From Defluviitaleaceae bacterium (lineage in GTDB: Bacteria; Bacillota; Clostridia; Lachnospirales; WRAX01), in contig WRAC01000026.1 in assembly GCA_009780415.1 (NCBI GenBank), positions 1-37,555 of the forward strand: a stretch of DNA of 37,555 bases, read 5' to 3'. Below are positions 8,117-15,303 of this stretch, piece by piece. A program made the position numbers and the translations under genes. Every line of letters begins with the position of its first letter. Position 1 is the stretch's first letter. The notes below the pieces were generated by a model that did no database searches, was not told the DNA's origin, and saw only the letters and a program-made list of their open reading frames with translations.

Positions 8117-8899
8117 CTAATCAACAATAAAACCGGCTTTTTCCCAATCGGTTTTAATTTCAAGCATCCGCTCCGGCGAAGGTGTATAAAAACCATCGCA
8201 TGGCGGTTTTTTCCCAAATTCAGCCCATTTGCCCGTACCGGTGGCATGGTAGGGCAGAAGCGAAACCATGCGCGTTGCTGCCTCCCGCGCCGCTCCGCCG
8301 GTTACTGACGGCGCATGCGTCATGGCCGTATCAATCATCGCCGCCATTTCGGCCCCGTCGTTTACACCGCCGATAACCGGGACGCGCAGCCAAACCTTTG
8401 CCACGCGGCCAAGTTTTTTAAGGTTGTCCAAAATCCGTTCATTTCCCTTGCCAGTGAACTCCCTGTGCAATTCGGCCGACGCGGTTTTCATATCGTAGAG
8501 AAAAACGTTTATGTAAGGCAAAACGGCCTGAAAATTCTCCCACGGCACATCTCCGCATGTGTCGCAGGCCACGTCTACGCCGTTTTGCTTTAATAACCGC
8601 AAAAATGTAACCAAATACCCCATATCCTGCGCCAGCGGCTCGCCGCCCGTGATAGTCACGCCGCCGCCGGACATATTGTAGAAAATGCCGTCGCGCATGG
8701 CGATGCGGACAAGTTCATTAACATCATAAGTCTTGCCGGCCGTGCGGCCATCCGAGCCCGTTTCCGCCGCGAACGCCATTGTTTCGGGATTATGGCACCA
8801 ACGGCAATTCAACGGGCAGCCCTTAAAAAAAACCGCCGTTCGGATACCGCCGCCGTCGTGTATGGAGTATCTTTGGATATTTGTTATAAGTGTGCTCAT
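8117..8899 (-). CDS. hypE: Glycyl radical enzyme activase, minimal form (HypE-like)
   Basis: The 260-aa radical SAM enzyme should abstract hydrogen from G761 of HypD. The N-terminal signature YSIHDGGGIRT (usually DGPGIRT) is followed by the cluster triad C28/C32/C35 (GCPLNCRWC), then GGEPL at 85-89 and DTCGD. In most activases of this class except that of pyruvate formate-lyase, a ferredoxin-like insert with eight Cys follows WCxNPE. Here residues 40-60 are a short Cys-free linker, so the auxiliary clusters are absent. Adjacent hypD on the same strand makes the partnership near certain. No Shine-Dalgarno is visible before ATG 8899, and a promoter lies directly upstream. Confidence 0.88.
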   Translation of the reverse strand: MSTLITNIQRYSIHDGGGIRTAVFFKGCPLNCRWCHNPETMAFAAETGSDGRTAGKTYDVNELVRIAMRDGIFYNMSGGGVTITGGEPLAQDMGYLVTFLRLLKQNGVDVACDTCGDVPWENFQAVLPYINVFLYDMKTASAELHREFTGKGNERILDNLKKLGRVAKVWLRVPVIGGVNDGAEMAAMIDTAMTHAPSVTGGAAREAATRMVSLLPYHATGTGKWAEFGKKPPCDGFYTPSPERMLEIKTDWEKAGFIVD

Positions 8900-8905
8900 A
8901 TGTTA

Positions 8906-8934
8906 ATTATAGGGGATAAAACCATGTTACGCAA
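8906..8934 (-). promoter_or_regulatory. Promoter immediately upstream of hypE (possibly leaderless transcript)
   Basis: On the minus strand TTGCGT (complement of 8929-8934) and a perfect TATAAT (complement of 8906-8911) are 17 nt apart. Only 6 nt separate the -10 from the ATG at 8899, so initiation at the usual distance would fall at or next to the start codon. There is no Shine-Dalgarno. Confidence 0.5.
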
Positions 8935-8936
8935 TA

Positions 8937-9338
8937 TTAATAAATATCTTTTTTCTCCTTCATACATTCCCAGTCAATCTCGTACACCCCGTCTTCATGC
9001 ACCGCTTCTTCATTCTTCGTATTGACAACCTCTGATTTGGCTTCCCGCAGCTTAGTCAGCGCGTCCGCCAGAAGCAGCATCTCCGTCATTTTATCAATAT
9101 TGCTGTGGGCGTCCTCCCGCATAAAAGGCTTCAGCGAGCGCAGCAGCGTCACTTCCTTAGGCGGCTCGGCCCGTGAGCGTTCATGCATTGCGGTCAGCGC
9201 TTCTTTCATGCGGCTGACGTAACGGTCACGCAGCATCCCGGTTACAAGCCCCATCGCGTCCCTCATGTCATTCCCGACCTGTACCGGGTCGGAAAGCCTT
9301 TGTGAAAGCTCAAAAATCTCCATATAGTTGCCGCTCAT
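8937..9338 (-). CDS. Hypothetical helical protein (133 aa)
   Basis: ATG 9338 is chosen for its GGAGGT site; an upstream in-frame ATG (9350) overlaps that site. The product is soluble, mostly alpha-helical by composition, with no signal peptide or Cys motif, and ends in a very charged tail (EEAVHEDGVYEIDWECMKEKK). I do not recognise a family. Its start overlaps the 3' end of the subtilase remnant by 29 nt, and it ends 38 nt before hypE, so it could be read with either. Function unknown. Confidence 0.65.
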   Translation of the reverse strand: MSGNYMEIFELSQRLSDPVQVGNDMRDAMGLVTGMLRDRYVSRMKEALTAMHERSRAEPPKEVTLLRSLKPFMREDAHSNIDKMTEMLLLADALTKLREAKSEVVNTKNEEAVHEDGVYEIDWECMKEKKDIY

Positions 9339-9756
9339 ACTGACCTCCATATTTTAGTAAAGCCTCAATATCCAGCGCTCCCCAGCCCTGCTGGTTCTTT
9401 GGATAATAAAGGTTTACGGCACTTTTTTTTAATAAATATTTAACATCATTTGGTTGAAGGCGCGGGTGTTTTTCCAGCAGCAGGGCAACGGCCCCCGCAA
9501 CCACCGGGGTTGACATGGATGTGCCGCTCATCTTTATATACCCGGCAGAAACGGGCATATCCCATGCCCTGCCGTGTTTTAATCCGTAATCCAGGGACAT
9601 GCAGGACACAATATCCGCTCCGGGAGCGATTATATCCGGCTTTACAATGCACTCCGCAGTCGGTCCGCGCCCCGAAAAATTTACAAGCGTATTCCCCCAA
9701 ATCTGCACAGACTTATGGTCGTCGGATGATAACGTGAATTGGTTAATATTCATCAA
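9310..9756 (-). pseudogene. Subtilase (peptidase S8) C-terminal remnant
   Basis: The 148-residue reading frame carries the second half of a subtilisin-like domain: VNFSGRGPT, KPDIIAPGADIVS and the catalytic serine motif SGTSMSTPVVAGA, then the usual C-terminal NQQGWGALDIEALL. The Asp and His of the triad and about 200-300 upstream residues are missing. Upstream DNA has stops in all three frames within some 30 nt and then reaches the divergent gene at 9818, so the 5' part is deleted rather than merely frameshifted. It cannot be an active protease. The next gene overlaps its end by 29 nt, a relic of an older operon. Confidence 0.75.
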
Positions 9757-9817
9757 GCAGACATTTTATTGATGCCGACGTATCTTCTTGTAAATTATTG
9801 AATCGGAGGAACAATAT

Positions 9818-10867
9818 ATGCAGATAGGCAACGGGCAAGGGGATAATGGGCAAAGGGACGACAGGCAGAGATATAACGGGCCGGAGCCGGGAAGACCCGC
9901 GGAACATCCCAGATATAGGGGGAACGGCAGGCGTATCCTTGGATTGAGCGCGGCGGTATTAATAATCATAATCATTTTGGCTTCGGTATTTTTCAATGTT
10001 GCGAGGGCTTCCCACACATATACAAACAGCTACAGCTACGTGACTTACACGGGCGGGGTAAGGAACATAAATATAGAAACGTCCTCCGCTAATGTCCGCG
10101 TTGTTGAAACAGGCGGCGGGGAGCTTAGGATGACAGTAAACGGAAGGGCAAACTATGAACCGGATCTGGCCGCAAGCAACAGCGGCGATACTATATCGAT
10201 TAGGTTTGATAAGGACATGCGCTTTTCTTTAATTAACAGTTACAGCAATTTGGAATTGACCGTGGAAATTCCCAGGGATTATGCGGGAAACTTGACCGTG
10301 ACGACAAGCTCGGGCAGGATTGAGCTGAACGACAGCGGCTTTAACGATGTAACGCTCAGGGCATCCAGCGGTAATATCCGGATAAGGGATTTAAGCTGTC
10401 AAAACCTTAGATTGAACACATCCAGCGGCAGGATAGAGGCGGAATCCTTAACTGTAACGGAAGGTGATATCAGAAGCACCAGCGGAAACGTTATCCTTGA
10501 TAAGGCGAACGGCGGCAGCCTGAATATAAGAACTTCCAGCGGAAGGATTAACGTGGGCCGCGCTGATAACGCGGATATCAGGGCGAATGCGTCGAGCGGG
10601 AACGTTGAAATCAAATATGTTAATTTTGATAACGATTTAAACATAGGAACAAGCTCGGGAAGGATCAACCTTTATCTCCCCAGTAACGCCGAGTATGTGC
10701 TTGACGTAACAACAAGCTCCGGCAGCATTAACAGCGAGTTTCATAATTTCACCAGAGACCAGTCAAACGAACGCAGGAACAGATTTTCCGGGAGAACCAG
10801 CATCGGTGCCGTAAATGAAATAAAATTATCCGCCAGTTCGGGGAACGTTAATATCAAGACTAATTAA
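9818..10867 (+). CDS. DUF4097-family beta-repeat membrane protein
   Basis: The 349-aa product has a polar Gly/Arg/Pro-rich N-terminal tail of about 38 residues, one membrane segment (about 40-60), and an extracytoplasmic part of repeated strands in which SSGRI(N/E) and SSGNV alternate about every 18-20 residues (for example TTSSGRIELND, RASSGNIRIRD, TSSGRINVG). This is the pattern of DUF4097 proteins, predicted right-handed beta-helices often linked to cell-envelope stress or regulation. GGAGG precedes the ATG. It stands alone, followed by a terminator. No partner regulator is next to it. Confidence 0.85.
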   Translation: MQIGNGQGDNGQRDDRQRYNGPEPGRPAEHPRYRGNGRRILGLSAAVLIIIIILASVFFNVARASHTYTNSYSYVTYTGGVRNINIETSSANVRVVETGGGELRMTVNGRANYEPDLAASNSGDTISIRFDKDMRFSLINSYSNLELTVEIPRDYAGNLTVTTSSGRIELNDSGFNDVTLRASSGNIRIRDLSCQNLRLNTSSGRIEAESLTVTEGDIRSTSGNVILDKANGGSLNIRTSSGRINVGRADNADIRANASSGNVEIKYVNFDNDLNIGTSSGRINLYLPSNAEYVLDVTTSSGSINSEFHNFTRDQSNERRNRFSGRTSIGAVNEIKLSASSGNVNIKTN

Positions 10868-10918
10868 GAAATCAACGCCAAAAGCCCCCCTGCATTCGCG
10901 TATGTTGGCAAAGCAAAG

Positions 10919-10957
10919 AAAAAGCGGTAGAAATCTTGAGATTTTAGCCGCTTTTTT
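10919..10957 (+). terminator. Rho-independent terminator of the DUF4097 gene
   Basis: AAAAAGCGG pairs with CCGCTTTTTT; the inner arms (AGAAATCT with AGATTTTA) extend the stem with one mismatch and wobbles. A run of six T follows. It lies about 50 nt after the stop codon. Confidence 0.8.
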
Positions 10958-11060
10958 AATGAAAAAATGAATAATCATGGTATAATTATTCATATAAAGA
11001 ATGATTTTATCAAGGCATTGGGTGATTTAACTGTAAGAATTTGTTCTCAATAACGCCTTA

Positions 11061-11170
11061 TACCAAGCTGCAATCTAAATCACACTAACTCCGGGCGGAT
11101 GATCCAGTACGCTCACGCTCAGGCCGGCTCATCCGCCCGGAGTAAGTGTTGCTTTGATTGCAACTTGGTA
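11061..11170. mobile_element. 110-bp fold-back MITE-like element flanked by TTA repeats
   Basis: The two 42-nt ends (11061-11102 and 11129-11170) are inverted copies matching at 36 of 42 positions; outer ends are TACCAAG/CTTGGTA and the inner arms ACTCCGGGCGGATGA/TCATCCGCCCGGAGT are perfect. The central 26 nt are unpaired. TTA occurs directly on both sides (11058-11060 and 11171-11173), as expected of a 3-bp target duplication. It has no reading frame. This is the main content of the gene-free stretch 10868-11380, besides the terminator. Confidence 0.65.
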
Positions 11171-11380
11171 TTAGTTCGTCTGCGCTGTACATTGTTTTTA
11201 CGTTCTGCGAGTTGATAATTCCATATGTCGGTTTCGGTTTGCTACGATAGGTAAACATGATTTACATTATCAAATATGACATACTGTTGTCAGGTTATTT
11301 ATCGTATAATGCCAAATAAGGATTTATTATAAGATGCAAAGTCGTAGATAATTTATATTAGGCGAAGGTGTGGAAACGGC

Positions 11381-11788
11381 ATGAAGGAAATAAGTATTGC
11401 TTTGATTTCTATAATCTTAATGTTTCTATTATCCGCATGTGGTCGTTTAAATCCGAATTATATACGTATCCCGGAACAATCTGATATTGCATATGTTGAC
11501 GCAATTATTTTCGGACAGGTAACCGTAATAACCGATTTAGATTGGATTTTAAAGATAGCAGAACAATTTGATTTTTTTCAACCAACAAGAATTGAATATA
11601 GGAGAGAAGCCCCTTCTATATCAAGCAACGAATGGATTAATTTATCTTTTCGTGATGAAAATGGTGATTCTGTTGGCGGCGGGGGGATTGTTTACCAACA
11701 AAAAAATAAATGGTATTTATTTCAAGCTTATAATGGAGTATTTCTTGCCAATGATATTTTTGTTGAGTTGATAATGAATATTAAATAG
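11381..11788 (+). CDS. Putative lipoprotein (135 aa)
   Basis: MKEISIALISIILMF followed by the lipobox LSAC is a type II signal peptide. The mature domain of about 115 residues contains a helix around TDLDWILKIAEQFDFF and a strand-rich part with a GGGG turn. The family is not recognised. Codon use and base composition look AT-richer than the flanking housekeeping genes. It stands 90 nt before the next unrecognised gene on the same strand, so the two may form one accessory unit. Confidence 0.75.
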   Translation: MKEISIALISIILMFLLSACGRLNPNYIRIPEQSDIAYVDAIIFGQVTVITDLDWILKIAEQFDFFQPTRIEYRREAPSISSNEWINLSFRDENGDSVGGGGIVYQQKNKWYLFQAYNGVFLANDIFVELIMNIK

Positions 11789-11878
11789 CGTATATTATAA
11801 GCATTAGCCGTAGCTATGTTATTGCAAAAGGCACATTACAAATAATATAATATCAAAAACAGAAGGAGTGATAGTAAG

Positions 11879-13003
11879 ATGAGTATACATCACGGCGGGA
11901 CAGTAACGTTAAAACCAATCAGTGAAATTGCAAAATTCAAAAAAAACTTGATACCGGCGAATATACCAGAGACTTATGCGCTTAAACCCATGTTTAAAAA
12001 CGTTGCAAGCGAAGAAAATATACGAAACGGCGTTATCGCATTCAGGGATTTTTTATATTTATTTTGTGACCGCTTAATCTCAGACGGTCATTTATATGCT
12101 AAACCGCCAAAAAGTCCGAATAGCATGGACGATTATCCGTTTTTACATAATATTACAAACCTGTTAGTTGACATAGGTTATTATAGCAAGCTGGATGAAA
12201 GCGGCGATAAATTATTGGTAACCGAAATACCGTTATGCGCTGCCTTAACCGATGAGAATGGAAAAAAAACGAGCCCTAAAATCCCTGCTTCCGGTTTAAT
12301 TGAATGTTTGCGGTTTTTAGCTCTCTGCGGTTTTGTTTTTACCGGTATTGACTTAAAAGCAAAGGCGCTTAATATTTCGGAAGAACAAATGTTAGAAGTG
12401 TCGTATCCGAATAATCCTATCATGCTGACGGGGTTAAAAGCCATGTCGATTGCAGATATGGAACTGCGGATGACAAGGAGGTATTGGAACGACGGTTATC
12501 TTTTACGGTGCGATTACAGATTAATTAAAGCGGATGATACGGATGTACTTGATGTTTTGAAGGATTTTTTGCATCCGTTACCCGAAAAAGTTCAAGAATT
12601 CGCCTTAAAGTTACATAAGCGTCATATGAATATGGGAATGACTTGTGTAATATTTAATATAAATATTGCTTATTCATATACAAAGAATAGCCGGCGGGCC
12701 TTGTCCTCACGGGATATATATGATCGAAGGATATGGGAGTTTGCCCGTTCTATAAAAGATGGTTATTGTTTAGTTATAAGAGCTAAAAAAACAGATAAAT
12801 ACGCGGATGTTATCGAAGAATTCCCTTTATCCTTACGTGAAAAAATCGCAATGGGATATGGCTGCGACAGGAAGCTGCGCAATGAACGCTGTCAGGGCGG
12901 CTGCCAAGGGTTTCGCATACCTTTGGATGATTCAATACTTAGTATCAGCGGGGATATTGAAACATGGCTTGATAATGAGGTGTCGTGCTCAATAAAAAAA
13001 TAG
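11879..13003 (+). CDS. Uncharacterised protein with C-terminal Cys motif (374 aa)
   Basis: AAGGAG precedes the ATG at 11879. The protein has no signal peptide or membrane segment. The N-terminal two thirds are a mixed helical region; the last ~60 residues hold a conserved-looking block, GYGCDRKLRNERCQGGCQGF followed by IPLDDSI and DIETWLDNE. Cys spacing (C-x8-C-x3-C) suggests a small metal site. I recall similar C-termini in unannotated proteins of gut Clostridia, often in several copies per genome, but no function. Low-GC composition fits an accessory gene. Confidence 0.7.
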   Translation: MSIHHGGTVTLKPISEIAKFKKNLIPANIPETYALKPMFKNVASEENIRNGVIAFRDFLYLFCDRLISDGHLYAKPPKSPNSMDDYPFLHNITNLLVDIGYYSKLDESGDKLLVTEIPLCAALTDENGKKTSPKIPASGLIECLRFLALCGFVFTGIDLKAKALNISEEQMLEVSYPNNPIMLTGLKAMSIADMELRMTRRYWNDGYLLRCDYRLIKADDTDVLDVLKDFLHPLPEKVQEFALKLHKRHMNMGMTCVIFNINIAYSYTKNSRRALSSRDIYDRRIWEFARSIKDGYCLVIRAKKTDKYADVIEEFPLSLREKIAMGYGCDRKLRNERCQGGCQGFRIPLDDSILSISGDIETWLDNEVSCSIKK

Positions 13004-13196
13004 GCGTTATCTTCATAACCGCAAAACCGGATAGCCTATATGGAGTATCCGCGTTGCGGTTTTGGCTTTTAACCCCGGTGGGATACACGGATTTTGACCC
13101 TTCAACGCGAACAGGAAAAAGAAATGGCATAAAACGGGTTGCGGCTAAAAACCGCAACCCCCGTATTTACAAGGTTTGGCGGGTGCGGAATGGGAT
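13004..13196. repeat. Intergenic stretch with a strong hairpin; suspected dispersed repeat
   Basis: GGGTTGCGG (13136-13144) pairs perfectly with CCGCAACCC (13152-13160) around a 7-nt loop. There is no T-run, so it is not a canonical terminator. The plus strand reads DFDPSTRTGKRNG, then KRVAAKNRNP and YKVWRV. That resembles spurious short ORFs I associate with repeated intergenic DNA in clostridial genomes; this is recollection, not a search. It separates two convergent genes. Confidence 0.35.
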
Positions 13197-14273
13197 TCAG
13201 ACATTAAACCGGAACAAGATCACATCGCCCTCTTTAACGATATACTCTTTACCCTCAAGCCGCACCAGCCCGGCTTCTTTTGCCGCCGCGTAGGTGCCGC
13301 GCTCCATCAGGTCGTTATAATTTACTGTTTCCGCTCGGATAAAACCGCGCTCGATGTCCGAATGTATTTTACCCGCGGCGGCCGGCGCTTTTGTGTTCAT
13401 GGGTATGGTCCACGCGCGGGCGGCTTTCGGCCCGGCAGTCAGGAAACTCATAAGCCCCAATTTTTTGTAGCTCGCCGTTATAATGCGGTCAAGGCCGCTT
13501 TCGGCAATGCCTAAATCCGCCATCATCGCGGCTCTTTCCCCGTCGTCGAAGGCGGCCATTTCCTCTTCCAGCTTGGCGGAGATTTGAAACACCTCAGCGT
13601 CGGATGGGATGCCTAAATGCACATCCCCCGCGATAAAGGAACCGGTGGCATCCTCGTCTACATTCAACGCATAAATCACGGGCTTCCCCGTAAGAAGCCC
13701 CAGCATTGAAACAAGCGCCCCTTCATCCTTAGATAATTCAAGGCTTCTGACAGGCTTCCCAGCCTCCAGCTCAGCCGTAAGCCTTTCCAGCGAAGCAAGC
13801 TCCGCGTAAACGCTTTTGTCCGCCTTAGCCGCTTTCTGCTGCTTCAGATAACGCCGCTCAAGCTGTTCCAAATCCGCGAAAATCAACTCAAAATCAACGG
13901 TTTCGATATCACGCGCCGGGTTAACCGTGCCGTCCACATGTATAACATTGTCATCCTGAAAACACCGCACGACATGCACCAGCGCGTCGGACTGGCGTAT
14001 GCCGTCCAAAAATTTGTTGCCAAGCCCCTCACCCTTGCCCGAACCTTTAACAAGCCCGGCAATATCCATGAATTCGATGCTGGCGTGTACAATTTTAACC
14101 GATTTATACATCTTCGCCAATTCGTACAAACGCGGGTCAGGCACGGACACCGCGCCCACGTTGGATTCCTTCGTGCTGAATGGCGAAATGCCGCTCTTTG
14201 CCCCCGAGCGCGTCAGCGAATTAAAAAGCGCCGTCTTGCCTGAGTTGGGCATACCAATTATTCCCAGTTTCAT
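13197..14273 (-). CDS. ychF: Redox-regulated ATPase YchF (Obg-family)
   Basis: The 358-aa product has G1 at residues 7-14 (GMPNSGKT), G3 DIAGLVKGSGKGEG at about 70-83 and the ATP-specifying G4 variant NVDE at 204-207 in place of NKxD, as in YchF/OLA1 proteins, which prefer ATP. A coiled region (about 135-175) and a C-terminal TGS domain ending in EGDVILFRFNV complete the family layout. YchF binds ribosomes and modulates stress and translation responses. ATG 14273 is the start because GGAGG lies just upstream; the open frame to 14345 is not needed. Divergent from the transporter gene, with overlapping promoters. Confidence 0.95.
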   Translation of the reverse strand: MKLGIIGMPNSGKTALFNSLTRSGAKSGISPFSTKESNVGAVSVPDPRLYELAKMYKSVKIVHASIEFMDIAGLVKGSGKGEGLGNKFLDGIRQSDALVHVVRCFQDDNVIHVDGTVNPARDIETVDFELIFADLEQLERRYLKQQKAAKADKSVYAELASLERLTAELEAGKPVRSLELSKDEGALVSMLGLLTGKPVIYALNVDEDATGSFIAGDVHLGIPSDAEVFQISAKLEEEMAAFDDGERAAMMADLGIAESGLDRIITASYKKLGLMSFLTAGPKAARAWTIPMNTKAPAAAGKIHSDIERGFIRAETVNYNDLMERGTYAAAKEAGLVRLEGKEYIVKEGDVILFRFNV

Positions 14274-14310
14274 TATGATCCTCCAACATTTGCAATAAAC
14301 CAACTTTTCT

Positions 14311-14361
14311 ATTATAAATAAAAACCTGGTTATTGGCAATAGCATCTTTGTGTGATATACT
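14311..14361. promoter_or_regulatory. Divergent ychF / EamA-transporter promoters sharing one -35 element
   Basis: On the plus strand TTGGCA (14333-14338), a 17-nt spacer and TATACT (14356-14361) point to the transporter gene. On the minus strand TTGCCA (complement of 14334-14339), a 17-nt spacer and TATAAT (complement of 14311-14316) point to ychF. Both -35 boxes are the same palindrome-like 7-mer TTGGCAA read in opposite directions. Confidence 0.75.
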
Positions 14362-14397
14362 AACAGAGTTGCATTTCTGAGAGGATGTATTAATTAT

Positions 14398-15303
14398 ATG
14401 GAACGCTTCAACGTCAAAGGTAATGTAATGGTTTTGATAACGACAATGATTTGGGGCGCGGCGTTTGTGGCGCAGAGATCGGGCATGGAGCATGTGGATC
14501 CGTTTACGTTCTTAGCCGTGAGGTTCTTTATCGGCGGCTGTGTGACAATGGCGGCGGCCCCGCTTTTCGCGCGTATGGCAAAAACACGGCAATCATTTAC
14601 GGATTTATTCAGCAAAGGCACAATTAAAGCCGGAATGTGTTGCGGGGCGGCCCTTTTTATAGCTGCCAGCTTGCAGCAATCAGGCATGCAGTACACCACG
14701 GCGGGTAAGGGAGGCTTTCTTACCACGCTTTACGTTATCTTCGTCCCGATTATCGGGCTGTTCCTCAGGAAAAAGCCGCGTGTGTGGGTCTGGTTCGGGA
14801 TGGCGCTGGCCGTCGCCGGTACATATTTCCTCAGCGTAAACGAAGGCTTCACAATAAACCAAGGCGATCTGCTGATACTATGCTGCGCCCTGTTTTTCGC
14901 CTTTCATATATTAATTATAGACCGCTTTGCCGGCAGCCATGACGGCATCGCCATGTCCAGCGTCCAATTCTTCACCGTTTCGGTCTTCGCGGGTGTTTTT
15001 ATGGTATTGTTCGAAACCCCGCGCGTTTCGGATATAATCGCCTGCACAATCCCGCTGCTCTACACAGGCCTGTTAAGCAGCGGCGTGGCATATACCTTGC
15101 AAATAAAAGTACAGAAAATAACCGCTCCGTCCGTAGCCGCCATCTTATTAAGCATGGAGTCGGTTTTCGCCGCGTTAGCCGGGTACCTGTTCATAGCGGA
15201 AATCCTTACGGCGCGCGAGCTTCTGGGCTGCGCGCTTGTCCTGGCCGCTGTAATTACCGCGCAGATACCGGGAAAAAAACACAGGGAGATTAGCAATAGA
15301 TAA
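14398..15303 (+). CDS. DMT-superfamily transporter (EamA domains)
   Basis: The 301-aa protein is very hydrophobic with about ten membrane segments arranged as two EamA repeats; the first opens with MVLITTMIWGAAFVAQRSG, typical of EamA carriers. The second repeat has the usual SGVAYTLQIKVQK and SVFAALAGYLFIAE. These proteins export or import metabolites such as amino acids or nucleotides; the substrate cannot be read from sequence. GAGAGG precedes the ATG. The PHP gene begins at or just after its stop, which suggests a two-gene operon. Confidence 0.9.
   Translation: MERFNVKGNVMVLITTMIWGAAFVAQRSGMEHVDPFTFLAVRFFIGGCVTMAAAPLFARMAKTRQSFTDLFSKGTIKAGMCCGAALFIAASLQQSGMQYTTAGKGGFLTTLYVIFVPIIGLFLRKKPRVWVWFGMALAVAGTYFLSVNEGFTINQGDLLILCCALFFAFHILIIDRFAGSHDGIAMSSVQFFTVSVFAGVFMVLFETPRVSDIIACTIPLLYTGLLSSGVAYTLQIKVQKITAPSVAAILLSMESVFAALAGYLFIAEILTARELLGCALVLAAVITAQIPGKKHREISNR

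Noticed and set aside
9310-9756. Intact short subtilase
   Set aside because: Catalytic Asp and His regions are absent and no coding frame continues upstream.
10868-11380. Riboswitch before the lipoprotein gene
   Set aside because: The only strong structure is the inverted-repeat element with target-site repeats; no known riboswitch core is visible.
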